DNA of 53,526 nucleotides. Source: Alphaproteobacteria bacterium (GTDB lineage: Bacteria > Pseudomonadota > Alphaproteobacteria > UBA9219 > RGZA01). The notes below the pieces were generated by a model, which was not told the DNA's origin, searched no databases, and saw nothing but the letters and a program-made list of their open reading frames with translations. This document shows, piece after piece, positions 19,919-27,643 of the stretch (position 1 is the stretch's first letter; every line of letters starts with the position of its first letter). A program made the translations under genes and the position numbers. The stretch spans positions 1-53,526 of the forward strand of contig JANQEX010000030.1 in assembly GCA_028278105.1 (NCBI GenBank), written 5' to 3'.

Positions 19919-21604
19919 ATGCCGCCATTCCGCAAGCCCTCCCCCGCCATCCGCCAGATCGAACTGATCCATACCAGTCTCGGCGGCCTGTTGCTGATGT
20001 GCATGGTGCTGACGGCCGGGCTGCTGTTGCCGGTCTTCGGGTTCAACGGCCTCAGCTCGCCCCTCGTGGCGGCCTGCATCATTGTGACGGTGGCCGTGGG
20101 CGCCGGCGCGCTCTATGCCCAAAATCTCGGCGCGCACCGCGCGTTGCTGGACCAGGCCCGCCTGACCGAGGTGCTGATCAACAGCCTGGGCCAGGGCTTT
20201 TTGAGCTTTGACGCGAAGGGCGCATGCGGGCCGGTCTATTCGCAGGCCTGCCATGCGCTGCTTTGCGTCGACGACGTCGCGGACCGGCCCGTCACCGAGG
20301 TGCTGCGCGTGACGGGCTCTCCGGCGGCCGAGTTCGTGGAATGGCTGGACATTCTTTTCATGCAAGGCCATGCGTTGAGCTTCGAGGATGCCGTGCGGTT
20401 TCTGCCCGACCGCGCCGCGCGCGACGACGCCCGGACCGTGGAACTCACCTACCGGCCGGTGCGCGACAAGGAAGGCCTGTTGACCCGCGTGGTGCTGATC
20501 GCAACGGACCGCACCGAGGAAATGGAGGCGCAAAAGCGCGCCGACCAGGAACGGCAATTCGCCGCCATGGTCTGCGCCATCTTCGCCGAGCGCCCGGCCT
20601 TTGCCGTAACCATGAAGCAGATTTCGACCCTGCTGGAGCGCCTGACCCGCTTTGATGAAGGCGTCCTTGCGCCCGATTTCTTCCGCGAGGTCCACACGGC
20701 CAAGGGCGCCGCCTTGCACTTCAAGATGGATGCGCTGGCCACGGCCCTGCACGGCCTGGAACAGGAATTGAAAACCGGGAAAAGCCGTCCGCTTGATGAA
20801 GCCCGTTCCTGTATCGACAGCAATCGCGCCCTGGTGCAGCGCGAATTCGGCCGCATCCAGAACACGTTGCGCGATATCGCCGGCGCCGACGCCGGCGCCG
20901 AATCCCGCGGCCTGATCGAGGTGGACGAGGAATCCATCTATCGCTTCGCGCGCCTTCTGAAGCAGCACAATGTTTCGCCGGACCTGATCTATGCCTATCA
21001 GGCCGGGGTGTTGTCGGTGCCGCTGTTCGGTCTTTTGAAAACGCTGGACCGCCACATGCTGCCGCTGGCGGAAAGACTGGAAAAGCGCGTACGGCCCATT
21101 TCCTTTACCGGCGAGGATGTGCGCCTGCCCGCCCGCCCGCTGCAACCCCTCTTGCTGGCGCTCACCCATGTGGTGCGCAACGTCGTCGATCACGGCATCG
21201 AGCCGCCGCTCAGCCGCATGGCCAAGGGCAAGGACCCGCAAGGCAGCGTGGTTGTCGATGTGCGTTGCGGCAAAAGCGACAGTTCAAGCGAGGACTGGCT
21301 GATCATCACCATCAGCGACGACGGCGCCGGCATCGATCCGAACAAGGTGCGCGAACGCCTGTCCAAGCTTGATCCCGAAGGCGACTGGCGCTTCGACGAC
21401 GATACCACGGTCATCCAGCAGCTTTTGACCCGTGGTTTTTCCACCAAGGAGGAAACCTCCCTTCTCTCCGGCCGCGGGGCGGGCCTTGCCGCCGTTTACC
21501 AGCAGGTGCTGAATCTGGGCGGCCGCGCCCGCCTGGTTTCCGAGATGCATAAAGGCACCCGGTTGACCGTTGAATTACCGGCGCGGCTGAAAGCCTGCGA
21601 ATAA
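19919..21604 (+). CDS. Membrane histidine kinase with PAS-like, HPt and CheA-like ATPase domains
   Basis: The 561-residue protein has two N-terminal hydrophobic segments (about 18-40 and 47-66), a PAS-like region (about 80-200), an HPt-like domain with phospho-acceptor H259 (REVHTAKGAALHF), and a HATPase domain with N box H417-x-x-RNVVDH425GIE, G1 SDDGAGID (466-473) and G2 GRGAGLAAV. The N box is CheA-like (DHGIE). No CheW/P5 domain follows; the protein ends soon after the ATPase. So it is a membrane-bound CheA relative that cannot couple to receptors in the usual way. It ends 253 bp before rpsM. Confidence 0.88.
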   Translation: MPPFRKPSPAIRQIELIHTSLGGLLLMCMVLTAGLLLPVFGFNGLSSPLVAACIIVTVAVGAGALYAQNLGAHRALLDQARLTEVLINSLGQGFLSFDAKGACGPVYSQACHALLCVDDVADRPVTEVLRVTGSPAAEFVEWLDILFMQGHALSFEDAVRFLPDRAARDDARTVELTYRPVRDKEGLLTRVVLIATDRTEEMEAQKRADQERQFAAMVCAIFAERPAFAVTMKQISTLLERLTRFDEGVLAPDFFREVHTAKGAALHFKMDALATALHGLEQELKTGKSRPLDEARSCIDSNRALVQREFGRIQNTLRDIAGADAGAESRGLIEVDEESIYRFARLLKQHNVSPDLIYAYQAGVLSVPLFGLLKTLDRHMLPLAERLEKRVRPISFTGEDVRLPARPLQPLLLALTHVVRNVVDHGIEPPLSRMAKGKDPQGSVVVDVRCGKSDSSSEDWLIITISDDGAGIDPNKVRERLSKLDPEGDWRFDDDTTVIQQLLTRGFSTKEETSLLSGRGAGLAAVYQQVLNLGGRARLVSEMHKGTRLTVELPARLKACE

Positions 21605-21672
21605 AGCGGCCTTTTCCGGTTCGTCCGCCATAAAACCCTTTGGAAACAGGGATTAAATCGGGGGATAAGTTC

Positions 21673-21701
21673 TTGACTCACCCCCCCTCGCGCCGTTAGT
21701 T
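21673..21701 (+). promoter_or_regulatory. Possible promoter of the alpha operon
   Basis: TTGACT at 21673-21678, a 17-bp spacer, then TTAGTT at 21696-21701. The -35 box and its preceding TC resemble the str promoter at 1048. The -10 is weak. A promoter is expected because rpsM-rplQ are cut off from secY-adk by three signalling genes. The rest of the 253-bp gap contains GGTAGAGGGG and AT-rich sequence, with no gene. Confidence 0.35.
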
Positions 21702-21857
21702 TCGCGGCGGATTGCAAGGCGAGCTTAAAGCCGGGCAAGGGGTTCCGATCATCATTCCGGTCAAACGGCAAAACCCGTCCGCCTGTCCCAAGAGGGACCG
21801 GGTAGAGGGGCGTTTTCGTTTACGGAAAAGAAAGCGGATTGTTTCAGGAGAGCAAGC

Positions 21858-22238
21858 GTGGCACGTATCGCAGGCGTCAACATTCCCACGGGCAAGCCGG
21901 TCTGGATCGCGTTGCGCTACATCTATGGCGTGGGGCCGAAGCGCGCGCGCGCCATTTGCGACGCGCTGAAAATCCCGGACGCCAAGCGCGTCAACCAGCT
22001 TACCGATGGCGAGATTTTGAAAATCCGCGAATTCATCGACCAGAATTACAAGGTGGAAGGCGACCTGCGCCGCGACATCGCCATGAACATCAAGCGCCTG
22101 ATGGATCTCGGCTGCTATCGGGGCCTGCGCCACCGCAAGGGCCTGCCGGTGCGCGGCCAGCGCACGCATACCAACGCGCGCACCCGCAAGGGCCCCGCCA
22201 AGCCCATCGCCGGCAAGAAAATGGCGACCAGGAAGTAA
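21858..22238 (+). CDS. rpsM: 30S ribosomal protein S13
   Basis: S13 forms subunit bridge B1 in the 30S head. The 126-residue product begins [26 protein letters not shown] and has LRDIGCYRG-like [31 protein letters not shown] (landmark [17 protein letters not shown]). A GGAGAGCAAGC sequence precedes the ATG. Confidence 0.98.
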   Translation: MARIAGVNIPTGKPVWIALRYIYGVGPKRARAICDALKIPDAKRVNQLTDGEILKIREFIDQNYKVEGDLRRDIAMNIKRLMDLGCYRGLRHRKGLPVRGQRTHTNARTRKGPAKPIAGKKMATRK

Positions 22239-22442
22239 AAACCGGAGCGAGAATGGGACGCCGATTTGTTGGAAGGGAAACGGAAAGACCATCGGGTGCT
22301 CGACGGTTGCCCCATGATTTTTATCGTGCGGAAACGATTGAACCTCCATCGCGGGATTGCTGGGAAGTGAAAGCGTTGCGGGCGCCCCCGGAAGAAATTG
22401 AGGAGAGAAAGCGAAGAATGCAAGGAATAAGGGCATATAGAC
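22239..22442 (+). other. 204-bp rpsM-rpsK spacer, no gene seen
   Basis: This gap is unusual because rpsM and rpsK are normally almost adjacent. It has GGGTGCTCGACGGTTGCCCC, which could fold weakly, and GGAAGAAATTGAGGAGAGAAAGCG near the end. I recognise no protein, RNA motif or heptamer array here apart from a lone GGGAAGTGAAAG. It may hold a regulatory leader, but the sequence alone does not say so. Confidence 0.4.
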
Positions 22443-22865
22443 ATGGCTGATCCGAAACCGGCAAAACAGGAAGGCGCCAAATCCGCGGCCCCCCGCACCA
22501 AGAAGCGCGAGCGCAAGAACGTGGTGGCGGGCGTGGCGCATGTGAACGCCACCTTCAACAATACCCTGATTACCATTTCCGACATGGCGGGCAATGCGGT
22601 GGCGTGGAGTTCGGCCGGGACCATGGGCTTCAAGGGCTCGCGCCGTTCCACGCCCTATGCCGCGCAGGTCGCCGCCGAGGACGCCGGCCGCAAGGCCATG
22701 GAGCACGGCGTGCGCACCGTCGAGGTGGAAGTGAAAGGACCCGGCGCGGGGCGCGAATCCGCGCTGCGCGCCTTGCAGGCCGTGGGCTTCATCATCACCG
22801 CCATTCGGGACGTGACGCCCATTCCGCATAACGGCGCGCGTCCGCCCAAACGGCGCAGGGTCTAG
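22443..22865 (+). CDS. rpsK: 30S ribosomal protein S11
   Basis: S11 lies on the 30S platform near the Shine-Dalgarno helix. The 140-residue protein has a short basic/Ala-rich N-terminal extension ([20 protein letters not shown]), then [38 protein letters not shown]-like sequence, [14 protein letters not shown] and [16 protein letters not shown]. The frame and family are unambiguous. Confidence 0.98.
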   Translation: MADPKPAKQEGAKSAAPRTKKRERKNVVAGVAHVNATFNNTLITISDMAGNAVAWSSAGTMGFKGSRRSTPYAAQVAAEDAGRKAMEHGVRTVEVEVKGPGAGRESALRALQAVGFIITAIRDVTPIPHNGARPPKRRRV

Positions 22866-22903
22866 TCGAGACAGGTTTTACTCAAAGGCAGGGAACGTCC
22901 ATC

Positions 22904-23926
22904 ATGTCGCTGATGTTGCAGAAAAACTGGAAACAGCTCATTCAGGCCAACAAGCGGATCAACACCGGCGACGACGCCGCGCGCGGCGCCACGCTCATGG
23001 CCGAGCCGCTGGAGCGCGGCTTTGGCACCACGCTCGGCAACGCGCTGCGCCGCGTGCTTTTGTCGTCCCTGCAGGGCGCGGCCGTCACCGCCATCCAGAT
23101 CGACGGCGTCTTGCATGAATTCTCTTCCATTCCCGGCGTGCGGGAAGACGTCACCGACATCGTGCTGAACGTGAAGGCCCTGGCGCTGCGCATGCACAGC
23201 GAAGGCCCGCGCCGGATGCGTCTTGCGGCCGAAGGTCCCGGCGAGGTGAAGGCCGGCGCCATCCAGACCGGCGCCGACATCGACATCCTCAACCCCGATC
23301 TGGTCCTGTGCACGCTGGATGCCGGCGCGCATCTGTCCATGGAGTTCACGGTGGAAACCGGCAAGGGCTATGTGCCGGCGTCCCAGAACCGCAAGGAAGA
23401 CAGTCCCATCGGCCTTATTCCGATTGACGCCCTGTATTCGCCGGTGCGCAAGGTGTCTTTCCGCGTCGAAAACAGCCGCGTCGGCCAGGTGACCGACTAC
23501 GACAAGCTGTCGCTGCAGGTCGAGACCAACGGCACCATCCCGCCGGAGGACGCCGTGGCCATCGCCGCGCGCATCCTGCAAGACCAGTTGCAACTCTTCA
23601 TCAATTTCGAGGAGCCGAAGGCGCATATCGCGGAATCGCCGCGCGACGAGTTCCCCTTCAACAAGAACCTGCTGCGCCGCGTGGACGAACTGGAGCTTTC
23701 GGTGCGCTCGGCCAACTGCCTCAAGAACGACAACATCATCTATATCGGCGACCTGGTGCAGAAAACGGAAGCCGAGATGCTCCGCACCCCCAATTTCGGC
23801 CGCAAGAGCCTCAACGAGATCAAGGAAGTCCTGGCGCAAATGGGCCTGACCCTTGGGATGGAAGTCTCCGGCTGGCCGCCGGAAAATATCGACGAGCTTT
23901 TGAAAAAGATGGAGGAACCGTTTTAA
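22904..23926 (+). CDS. rpoA: RNA polymerase alpha subunit
   Basis: The alpha subunit dimerises to nucleate RNA polymerase, and its C-terminal domain contacts UP elements and activators. The 340-residue protein begins [13 protein letters not shown], has the dimerisation region [18 protein letters not shown] and a C-terminal domain with [46 protein letters not shown]. It is complete, and an octamer array follows its stop. Confidence 0.98.
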   Translation: MSLMLQKNWKQLIQANKRINTGDDAARGATLMAEPLERGFGTTLGNALRRVLLSSLQGAAVTAIQIDGVLHEFSSIPGVREDVTDIVLNVKALALRMHSEGPRRMRLAAEGPGEVKAGAIQTGADIDILNPDLVLCTLDAGAHLSMEFTVETGKGYVPASQNRKEDSPIGLIPIDALYSPVRKVSFRVENSRVGQVTDYDKLSLQVETNGTIPPEDAVAIAARILQDQLQLFINFEEPKAHIAESPRDEFPFNKNLLRRVDELELSVRSANCLKNDNIIYIGDLVQKTEAEMLRTPNFGRKSLNEIKEVLAQMGLTLGMEVSGWPPENIDELLKKMEEPF

Positions 23927-24000
23927 GGTTCGAAGGCACGAAGGTGCGCAGGTTCGCAGTTTCTTCGAACCTCCGAACCTTCGAACCTCCGAACCTTCCC
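23927..24000 (+). repeat. Inverted AGGTTCGA octamer arrays between rpoA and rplQ
   Basis: Units AGGTTCGA, AGGCACGA, AGGTGCGC, AGGTTCGC are followed by AGTTTC and reverse units CGAACCTC, CGAACCTT, CGAACCTC, CGAACCTT. Pairing is possible in more than one register. The structure fills the whole gap between rpoA and rplQ and could produce unequal expression of the two genes. Confidence 0.8.
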
Positions 24001-24012
24001 GGTTAGATTCAA

Positions 24013-24447
24013 ATGCGTCACCATAAAGCCAACCGCAAGCTCGGCGTCACCTCCAGCCACCGCAAGGCCATGTTCCGCAACATGGCGGTGGCGCTTTTGA
24101 AGCACGAGCAGATTTCCACCACCCTGTCCAAGGCCAAGGAGTTGAAGCCGGTGGTGGAAAAGCTGATCACGCTTGGCAAAAAGGGCGGCCTTGCCCGCCG
24201 CCGCCTGGCCTTCGCCGAACTGCGCGACGCCGGGATTGTCGCCAAGCTGTTTGGCCCTCTGGCCGCGCGCTATGCGACGCGCGCGGGCGGCTATGCCCGT
24301 GTGCTGAAATCAGGTTTCCGCGCGGGCGACGCGGCGGCGACCGCCGTCATCGAGCTGATGGACCGCGACGCGGACGCCAAGGGCAAGGACAGCGGCCCGG
24401 AAAAAACCAAAACCGCCGAAGACGCCGATGCCACGCAAGCGGCCTGA
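24013..24447 (+). CDS. rplQ: 50S ribosomal protein L17
   Basis: L17 sits near the exit tunnel and is normally the last alpha-operon gene. The 144-residue product begins [34 protein letters not shown], has [22 protein letters not shown] and the [17 protein letters not shown] end, then an acidic/Lys-rich tail. Typical for Alphaproteobacteria. Confidence 0.97.
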   Translation: MRHHKANRKLGVTSSHRKAMFRNMAVALLKHEQISTTLSKAKELKPVVEKLITLGKKGGLARRRLAFAELRDAGIVAKLFGPLAARYATRAGGYARVLKSGFRAGDAAATAVIELMDRDADAKGKDSGPEKTKTAEDADATQAA

Positions 24448-24460
24448 TCCGCCTTTTCCC

Positions 24461-24787
24461 ATGCGCCCTGCCATGGCGGGGGGCCTGCCGTTTTTTGTCC
24501 TGTTTGCCTTTATTGTTTTGCCGGTCTCGCCGCTTCCGGCGCAGCGCGATTTTGCGCATGACGACGCCTACACCGCCAACGAGCTTTGCATCAAATCCTG
24601 CAACCGCGGCCATGATATCTGCATGGAATCGAGCAGCGCGCGGCTGGAAAATTACGGCGAGCCGCGCCATGTGGTCGGCGCGGCGGCCGCCTGCGACCGC
24701 GCGCTGCGCGCTTGCCTGCGCCGCTGCGCCACGACCCTGCCGGACGGGCACCCCACGGCGCCCGGCCGGGCCGGGTCCTCGCCCTGA
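24461..24787 (+). CDS. Small secreted cysteine-rich protein, unknown function
   Basis: I do not recognise the family. The product (about 108 residues from MRPAMAGG) has a clear signal peptide, GLPFFVLFAFIVLPVSPLPA, then a helical mature part of about 80 residues with six Cys in three pairs (CIKSC, C...C near ICMES/ACDR, ACLRRC), consistent with disulfides in the periplasm. An ATG at 24428 in the same frame overlaps rplQ and would give a longer N terminus; 24461 places the signal peptide correctly. It is 13 bp after rplQ and may be co-transcribed with it. Confidence 0.6.
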   Translation: MRPAMAGGLPFFVLFAFIVLPVSPLPAQRDFAHDDAYTANELCIKSCNRGHDICMESSSARLENYGEPRHVVGAAAACDRALRACLRRCATTLPDGHPTAPGRAGSSP

Positions 24788-24811
24788 CGGGCTTTTCCGG
24801 GCGGGAGCGTC

Positions 24812-25132
24812 ATGGCCTGGCTTTATCTTCTTTGCGGCGGGTTTTTCGAGATCGGCTGGGTGGGCCTGTTGAAGGTCCATGGCCTTCATGTGTCGCGGCC
24901 GTTTCTTTCGGGGTTGACGATCCTGCTGATGCTGGTTTCGCCCCTTTTCCTTAATCTTGCGCTTAAAACCCTTCCGATAAACATCGGCTATGCGGCTTTC
25001 GTGGGCATCAATGCCGTGATGGTCCTGATCGGAAGCTTTGTCATTTTCCGTGAAACGCTCAGCCTGCCGCAGTTTCTGTGCGTGGCGATGATCGTGGGCG
25101 GCGTGGTGGGCCTGAGGCTTCTGGAAGGCTGA
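24812..25132 (+). CDS. SMR-family transporter, SugE/Gdx-like
   Basis: The 106-residue protein has four hydrophobic helices and the SMR signature glutamate E13 (FFEIGWVGLLK), the proton/substrate site of the EmrE/Gdx family. Compared with Gdx proteins, the third helix has YAAFVGINAV where YAVWTGIGAV is usual. The family exports guanidinium or quaternary ammonium ions as dual-topology dimers. No guanidine riboswitch fits in the 24-bp spacer upstream. Substrate is unknown; a lone SMR gene could also need a partner protein. Confidence 0.85.
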   Translation: MAWLYLLCGGFFEIGWVGLLKVHGLHVSRPFLSGLTILLMLVSPLFLNLALKTLPINIGYAAFVGINAVMVLIGSFVIFRETLSLPQFLCVAMIVGGVVGLRLLEG

Positions 25133-25290
25133 AAGAGGCTTGCCGTATGGCATAAGCCTTTGCACCCTTTGTTTGCGCTGCTGACGGTGGCGTTGAGGGT
25201 GATCGCGCCGCTTTTTCCGAAACTTGGCTTGAAAATTCTTCAAAAAACGATGAAAAACAAATAGTTGAGAAGTTGATGGCTTTAATAATA

Positions 25291-25327
25291 TGTCAAGTTG
25301 ACAGGTGTAGTATACATACCATATTAA
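25291..25327 (+). promoter_or_regulatory. TA operon promoter with overlapping operator palindrome
   Basis: TGTCAAGTTGACA (25291-25303) is a perfect 13-bp palindrome whose right half is also the -35 box TTGACA. A -10 candidate is TATTAA at 25322-25327 (18-bp spacing). The region is much more AT-rich than the rest of the window, as is usual for horizontally moved toxin-antitoxin genes. The palindrome is a plausible operator for the HTH antitoxin encoded downstream. Confidence 0.55.
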
Positions 25328-25334
25328 TAGGCGG

Positions 25335-25658
25335 ATGGCAGAGATCATCCGTTTTCCAGAATCAGCCCGAAAAGGGCCGACGGCCCAGGAACTGGCCGAG
25401 AAGGTACGGGGCTTACTGGAAAGGGATTCCGGGAATATGAAATTCGAGCATCCTCATTTTCAAGAGCGTCTTGAAAAAAGAAACGTGAGCATGAGGCAAG
25501 TGCTGGATGTGATTAAAAATGGAGAACCGGTCGGGGGGCCGAAGCTGGATCAATGGGGAGACTGGAGAATAAAGCTTTACAGAAAGACTGCGGGGAGGAA
25601 AGTGCAGGTGGTGGTCGCTGTTAAGGAAAATCACTTTGACCTGGTCACGGTGATTTAG
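25335..25658 (+). CDS. DUF4258 putative toxin
   Basis: The 107-residue protein contains the DUF4258 pattern: FEHPHFQERLEKRNVSMRQVLDVIKNGEPV, then DWRIKLYRKTAGRKVQVVVAVKENHFDLVTVI (landmarks HFQERLEKR and VVVAVKE). DUF4258 proteins are usually next to MqsA/HTH antitoxins and are thought to be toxins related to MqsR/RelE-like folds. The start ATG is 8 bp after the -10 region. Its partner gene begins 10 bp downstream. Function is inferred from pairing. Confidence 0.75.
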   Translation: MAEIIRFPESARKGPTAQELAEKVRGLLERDSGNMKFEHPHFQERLEKRNVSMRQVLDVIKNGEPVGGPKLDQWGDWRIKLYRKTAGRKVQVVVAVKENHFDLVTVI

Positions 25659-25667
25659 GAGGGAGCC

Positions 25668-26114
25668 ATGACAGCAAACGAAAAAGCATATCGCTACAGG
25701 GAATGCGGGCTGGACAATGTCTACCTGCAAAATGGCTTCGAGATTGTTGGCAACAAGGTGTCCATCAAGAACATCGAGGACCTTCATGATGCCATCGGCC
25801 GTTTTCTTGTGGAACATAAAAAGGATTTAACCGGAAAAGAGCTGCGCTTTTTGCGGCATGAGATGCTCATGTCGCAAGCGACCCTGGCCTATTTTCTGGG
25901 CGTGGGATGGCAGTCGGTAAATCGATGGGAAAACGGCAGAACCAGGTTCCCCAAAGCTGCGGAAGCCTTAATGCGCCTTCTCTATAGGGAGCATCGGAAT
26001 GAGGGAAGCGAGATCAAGAAGTCTTTGAAAACAATCGCGGACCTGGAAGATCAGTTGTCACGGAAGCTGACAATGAGCAAAACCCCGAAAGGATGGCAAC
26101 CTTTGGCGGCTTAG
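25668..26114 (+). CDS. MqsA-type HTH antitoxin
   Basis: The 148-residue protein starts MTANEKAYRYRECGLDNVYLQNGF, a segment common to antitoxins that accompany DUF4258 toxins. After it comes an HTH_XRE domain: LTGKELRFLRHEMLMSQATLAYFLGVGWQSVNRWENGR (landmarks RFLRHEM and VGWQSVNRWE). The N-terminal part has only one Cys, so the zinc site of classical MqsA is not evident. GGAGGGAGCC precedes the ATG. It likely neutralises the upstream product and represses the operon at 25291-25303. Confidence 0.8.
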   Translation: MTANEKAYRYRECGLDNVYLQNGFEIVGNKVSIKNIEDLHDAIGRFLVEHKKDLTGKELRFLRHEMLMSQATLAYFLGVGWQSVNRWENGRTRFPKAAEALMRLLYREHRNEGSEIKKSLKTIADLEDQLSRKLTMSKTPKGWQPLAA

Positions 26115-26233
26115 ATGGCTCTGGAGAGTTGAAAAGCAATAAATCCGTTTAACCTGTTGTCGGGGACTTGCAGGCTGTGCCGTGGGGCGCAAAATGACGG
26201 AGTCTCGCCATTTTTTCCTGCCATAAAAAGCTC

Positions 26234-27643
26234 ATGGGATTCCCGCCGAAAACTTTCCTTCTGCTTCTGGCGCTTCTATGGATGGCGGCGCCGGCCCATG
26301 CGCAGGAGGCAGCGCCGAAAAGCCGGGCGGAGATCGCGCTCAGCTTCGCGCCGGTCGTCAAAAAGGTTTCGCCGGCCGTCGTCAATATCTACACCCGCGC
26401 CACGGTGCGGCGGGTCCGGTCGCCTTTCATGGATGATCCGTTGTTCCGCCATTTCTTCGGCGACGCCTTTCCGGGCGGACTCACGCGCGAGCGGGCGCAG
26501 CATTCGCTGGGCTCCGGCGTGATCGTCAGCGCGGACGGCGAGGTGGTCACCAACAACCATCTGGTCGAAGGCTCGCAAAAGGTGACGGTGGCGCTCGCCG
26601 ACCGGCGCGAATTCGAGGCCGAGGTGGTGTCCGCCGATCCCCGCACCGACATCGCCATTTTGCGCATGAACGCGCCCGGCGTGCGCTTCCCGAAGCTTGA
26701 CCTGGCCGATTCCGACGCGGTGGCGGTGGGCGATCTGTGCCTGGCCGTAGGGAATCCCTTCGGCGTCGGGCAGACGGTCAGCCTTGGCATTGTCTCGGCG
26801 GTGGCGCGCGCGGCGGCGGTGCATGCGGGCGACGTGAATTACTTCATCCAGACCGACGCCGCCATCAATCCCGGCAATTCGGGCGGCGCGCTGGTCTCGG
26901 CCGGAGGAAAGCTGATCGGCGTGCCCTCGGCCATTTATTCGCGCGATGGCGGCTCCATCGGCATCGGCTTTGCCATTCCCTCCAACCTGGTGCGGGCGGT
27001 GCTGGCCTCGGTGGGCAAGGAAGGGCGCGTCGTGCGCGGCTGGACCGGCATCGCGGCGCAGACGCTGACATCCGGCCTTGCCCGCTCCATCGGCATGTCC
27101 CGGCCCGGCGGGGTGATCGTGAAAAAGCTGCATCCCGCCTCGCCCGCGAAAGAAGCGGGCCTGCGGCCGGGCGACGTGATCCTTGCCGTCAACGATCATT
27201 CCATTGACGACCGCGAGGCTTTCCTGTTCCGCCAGGCCACGGCCTCGGTCGGCACGGAGATGAACCTGCGCATCTGGCGCGAGAACGGCGAAGACGAAAT
27301 CTATTTCCGCCTGATTGCCGCGCCCGAAAATCCGCCCCGGCGCGAGCGCCTGTTGCAGGGCCGCCAGCCCTTGGCGGGGGTGCATGTGGCCAACCTGTCG
27401 CCGGCTCTCGCGCAGGAGCTGGGGCTGGAGGATGATTCCAGCGGCGTGATCGTGCTGAAGGTTGACCGGCCCAGCCCCGCCGCGGCGCTTGGCGTGCGGC
27501 GCGGCGACCTTGTGCTGGAAGTCAACGGCAAGCGCGTGACCAGCGTGGCGCGGCTTGAAGGGCTGATCGCGCCTTCCGCCAGGGGTTGGCGCATCACCCT
27601 TGCGCGCCGGGGCGCCGCCATCACCGTCGTGGTGGGACCGTGA
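26234..27643 (+). CDS. Periplasmic serine protease of the DegP/DegQ (HtrA) family
   Basis: The 469-residue protein has a signal peptide (LLLLALLWMAAPAHAQ), a trypsin-like domain and two PDZ domains (about 265-350 and 375-460). The triad is H109 (TNNHLVEG), D139 (PRTDIAILR) and S216 (NPGNSGGAL). It degrades or refolds damaged proteins in the periplasm. The size and two PDZ domains fit DegQ/DegP. The loop near VRSPFMDDPLFRHFFGDAFPG is the usual oligomerisation region. The stop overlaps the rarA start (GTGA). Confidence 0.94.
   Translation: MGFPPKTFLLLLALLWMAAPAHAQEAAPKSRAEIALSFAPVVKKVSPAVVNIYTRATVRRVRSPFMDDPLFRHFFGDAFPGGLTRERAQHSLGSGVIVSADGEVVTNNHLVEGSQKVTVALADRREFEAEVVSADPRTDIAILRMNAPGVRFPKLDLADSDAVAVGDLCLAVGNPFGVGQTVSLGIVSAVARAAAVHAGDVNYFIQTDAAINPGNSGGALVSAGGKLIGVPSAIYSRDGGSIGIGFAIPSNLVRAVLASVGKEGRVVRGWTGIAAQTLTSGLARSIGMSRPGGVIVKKLHPASPAKEAGLRPGDVILAVNDHSIDDREAFLFRQATASVGTEMNLRIWRENGEDEIYFRLIAAPENPPRRERLLQGRQPLAGVHVANLSPALAQELGLEDDSSGVIVLKVDRPSPAAALGVRRGDLVLEVNGKRVTSVARLEGLIAPSARGWRITLARRGAAITVVVGP

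Noticed and set aside
24788-24811. Guanidine riboswitch before the SMR gene
   Set aside because: The gap is only 24 bp, too short for any known guanidine riboswitch.
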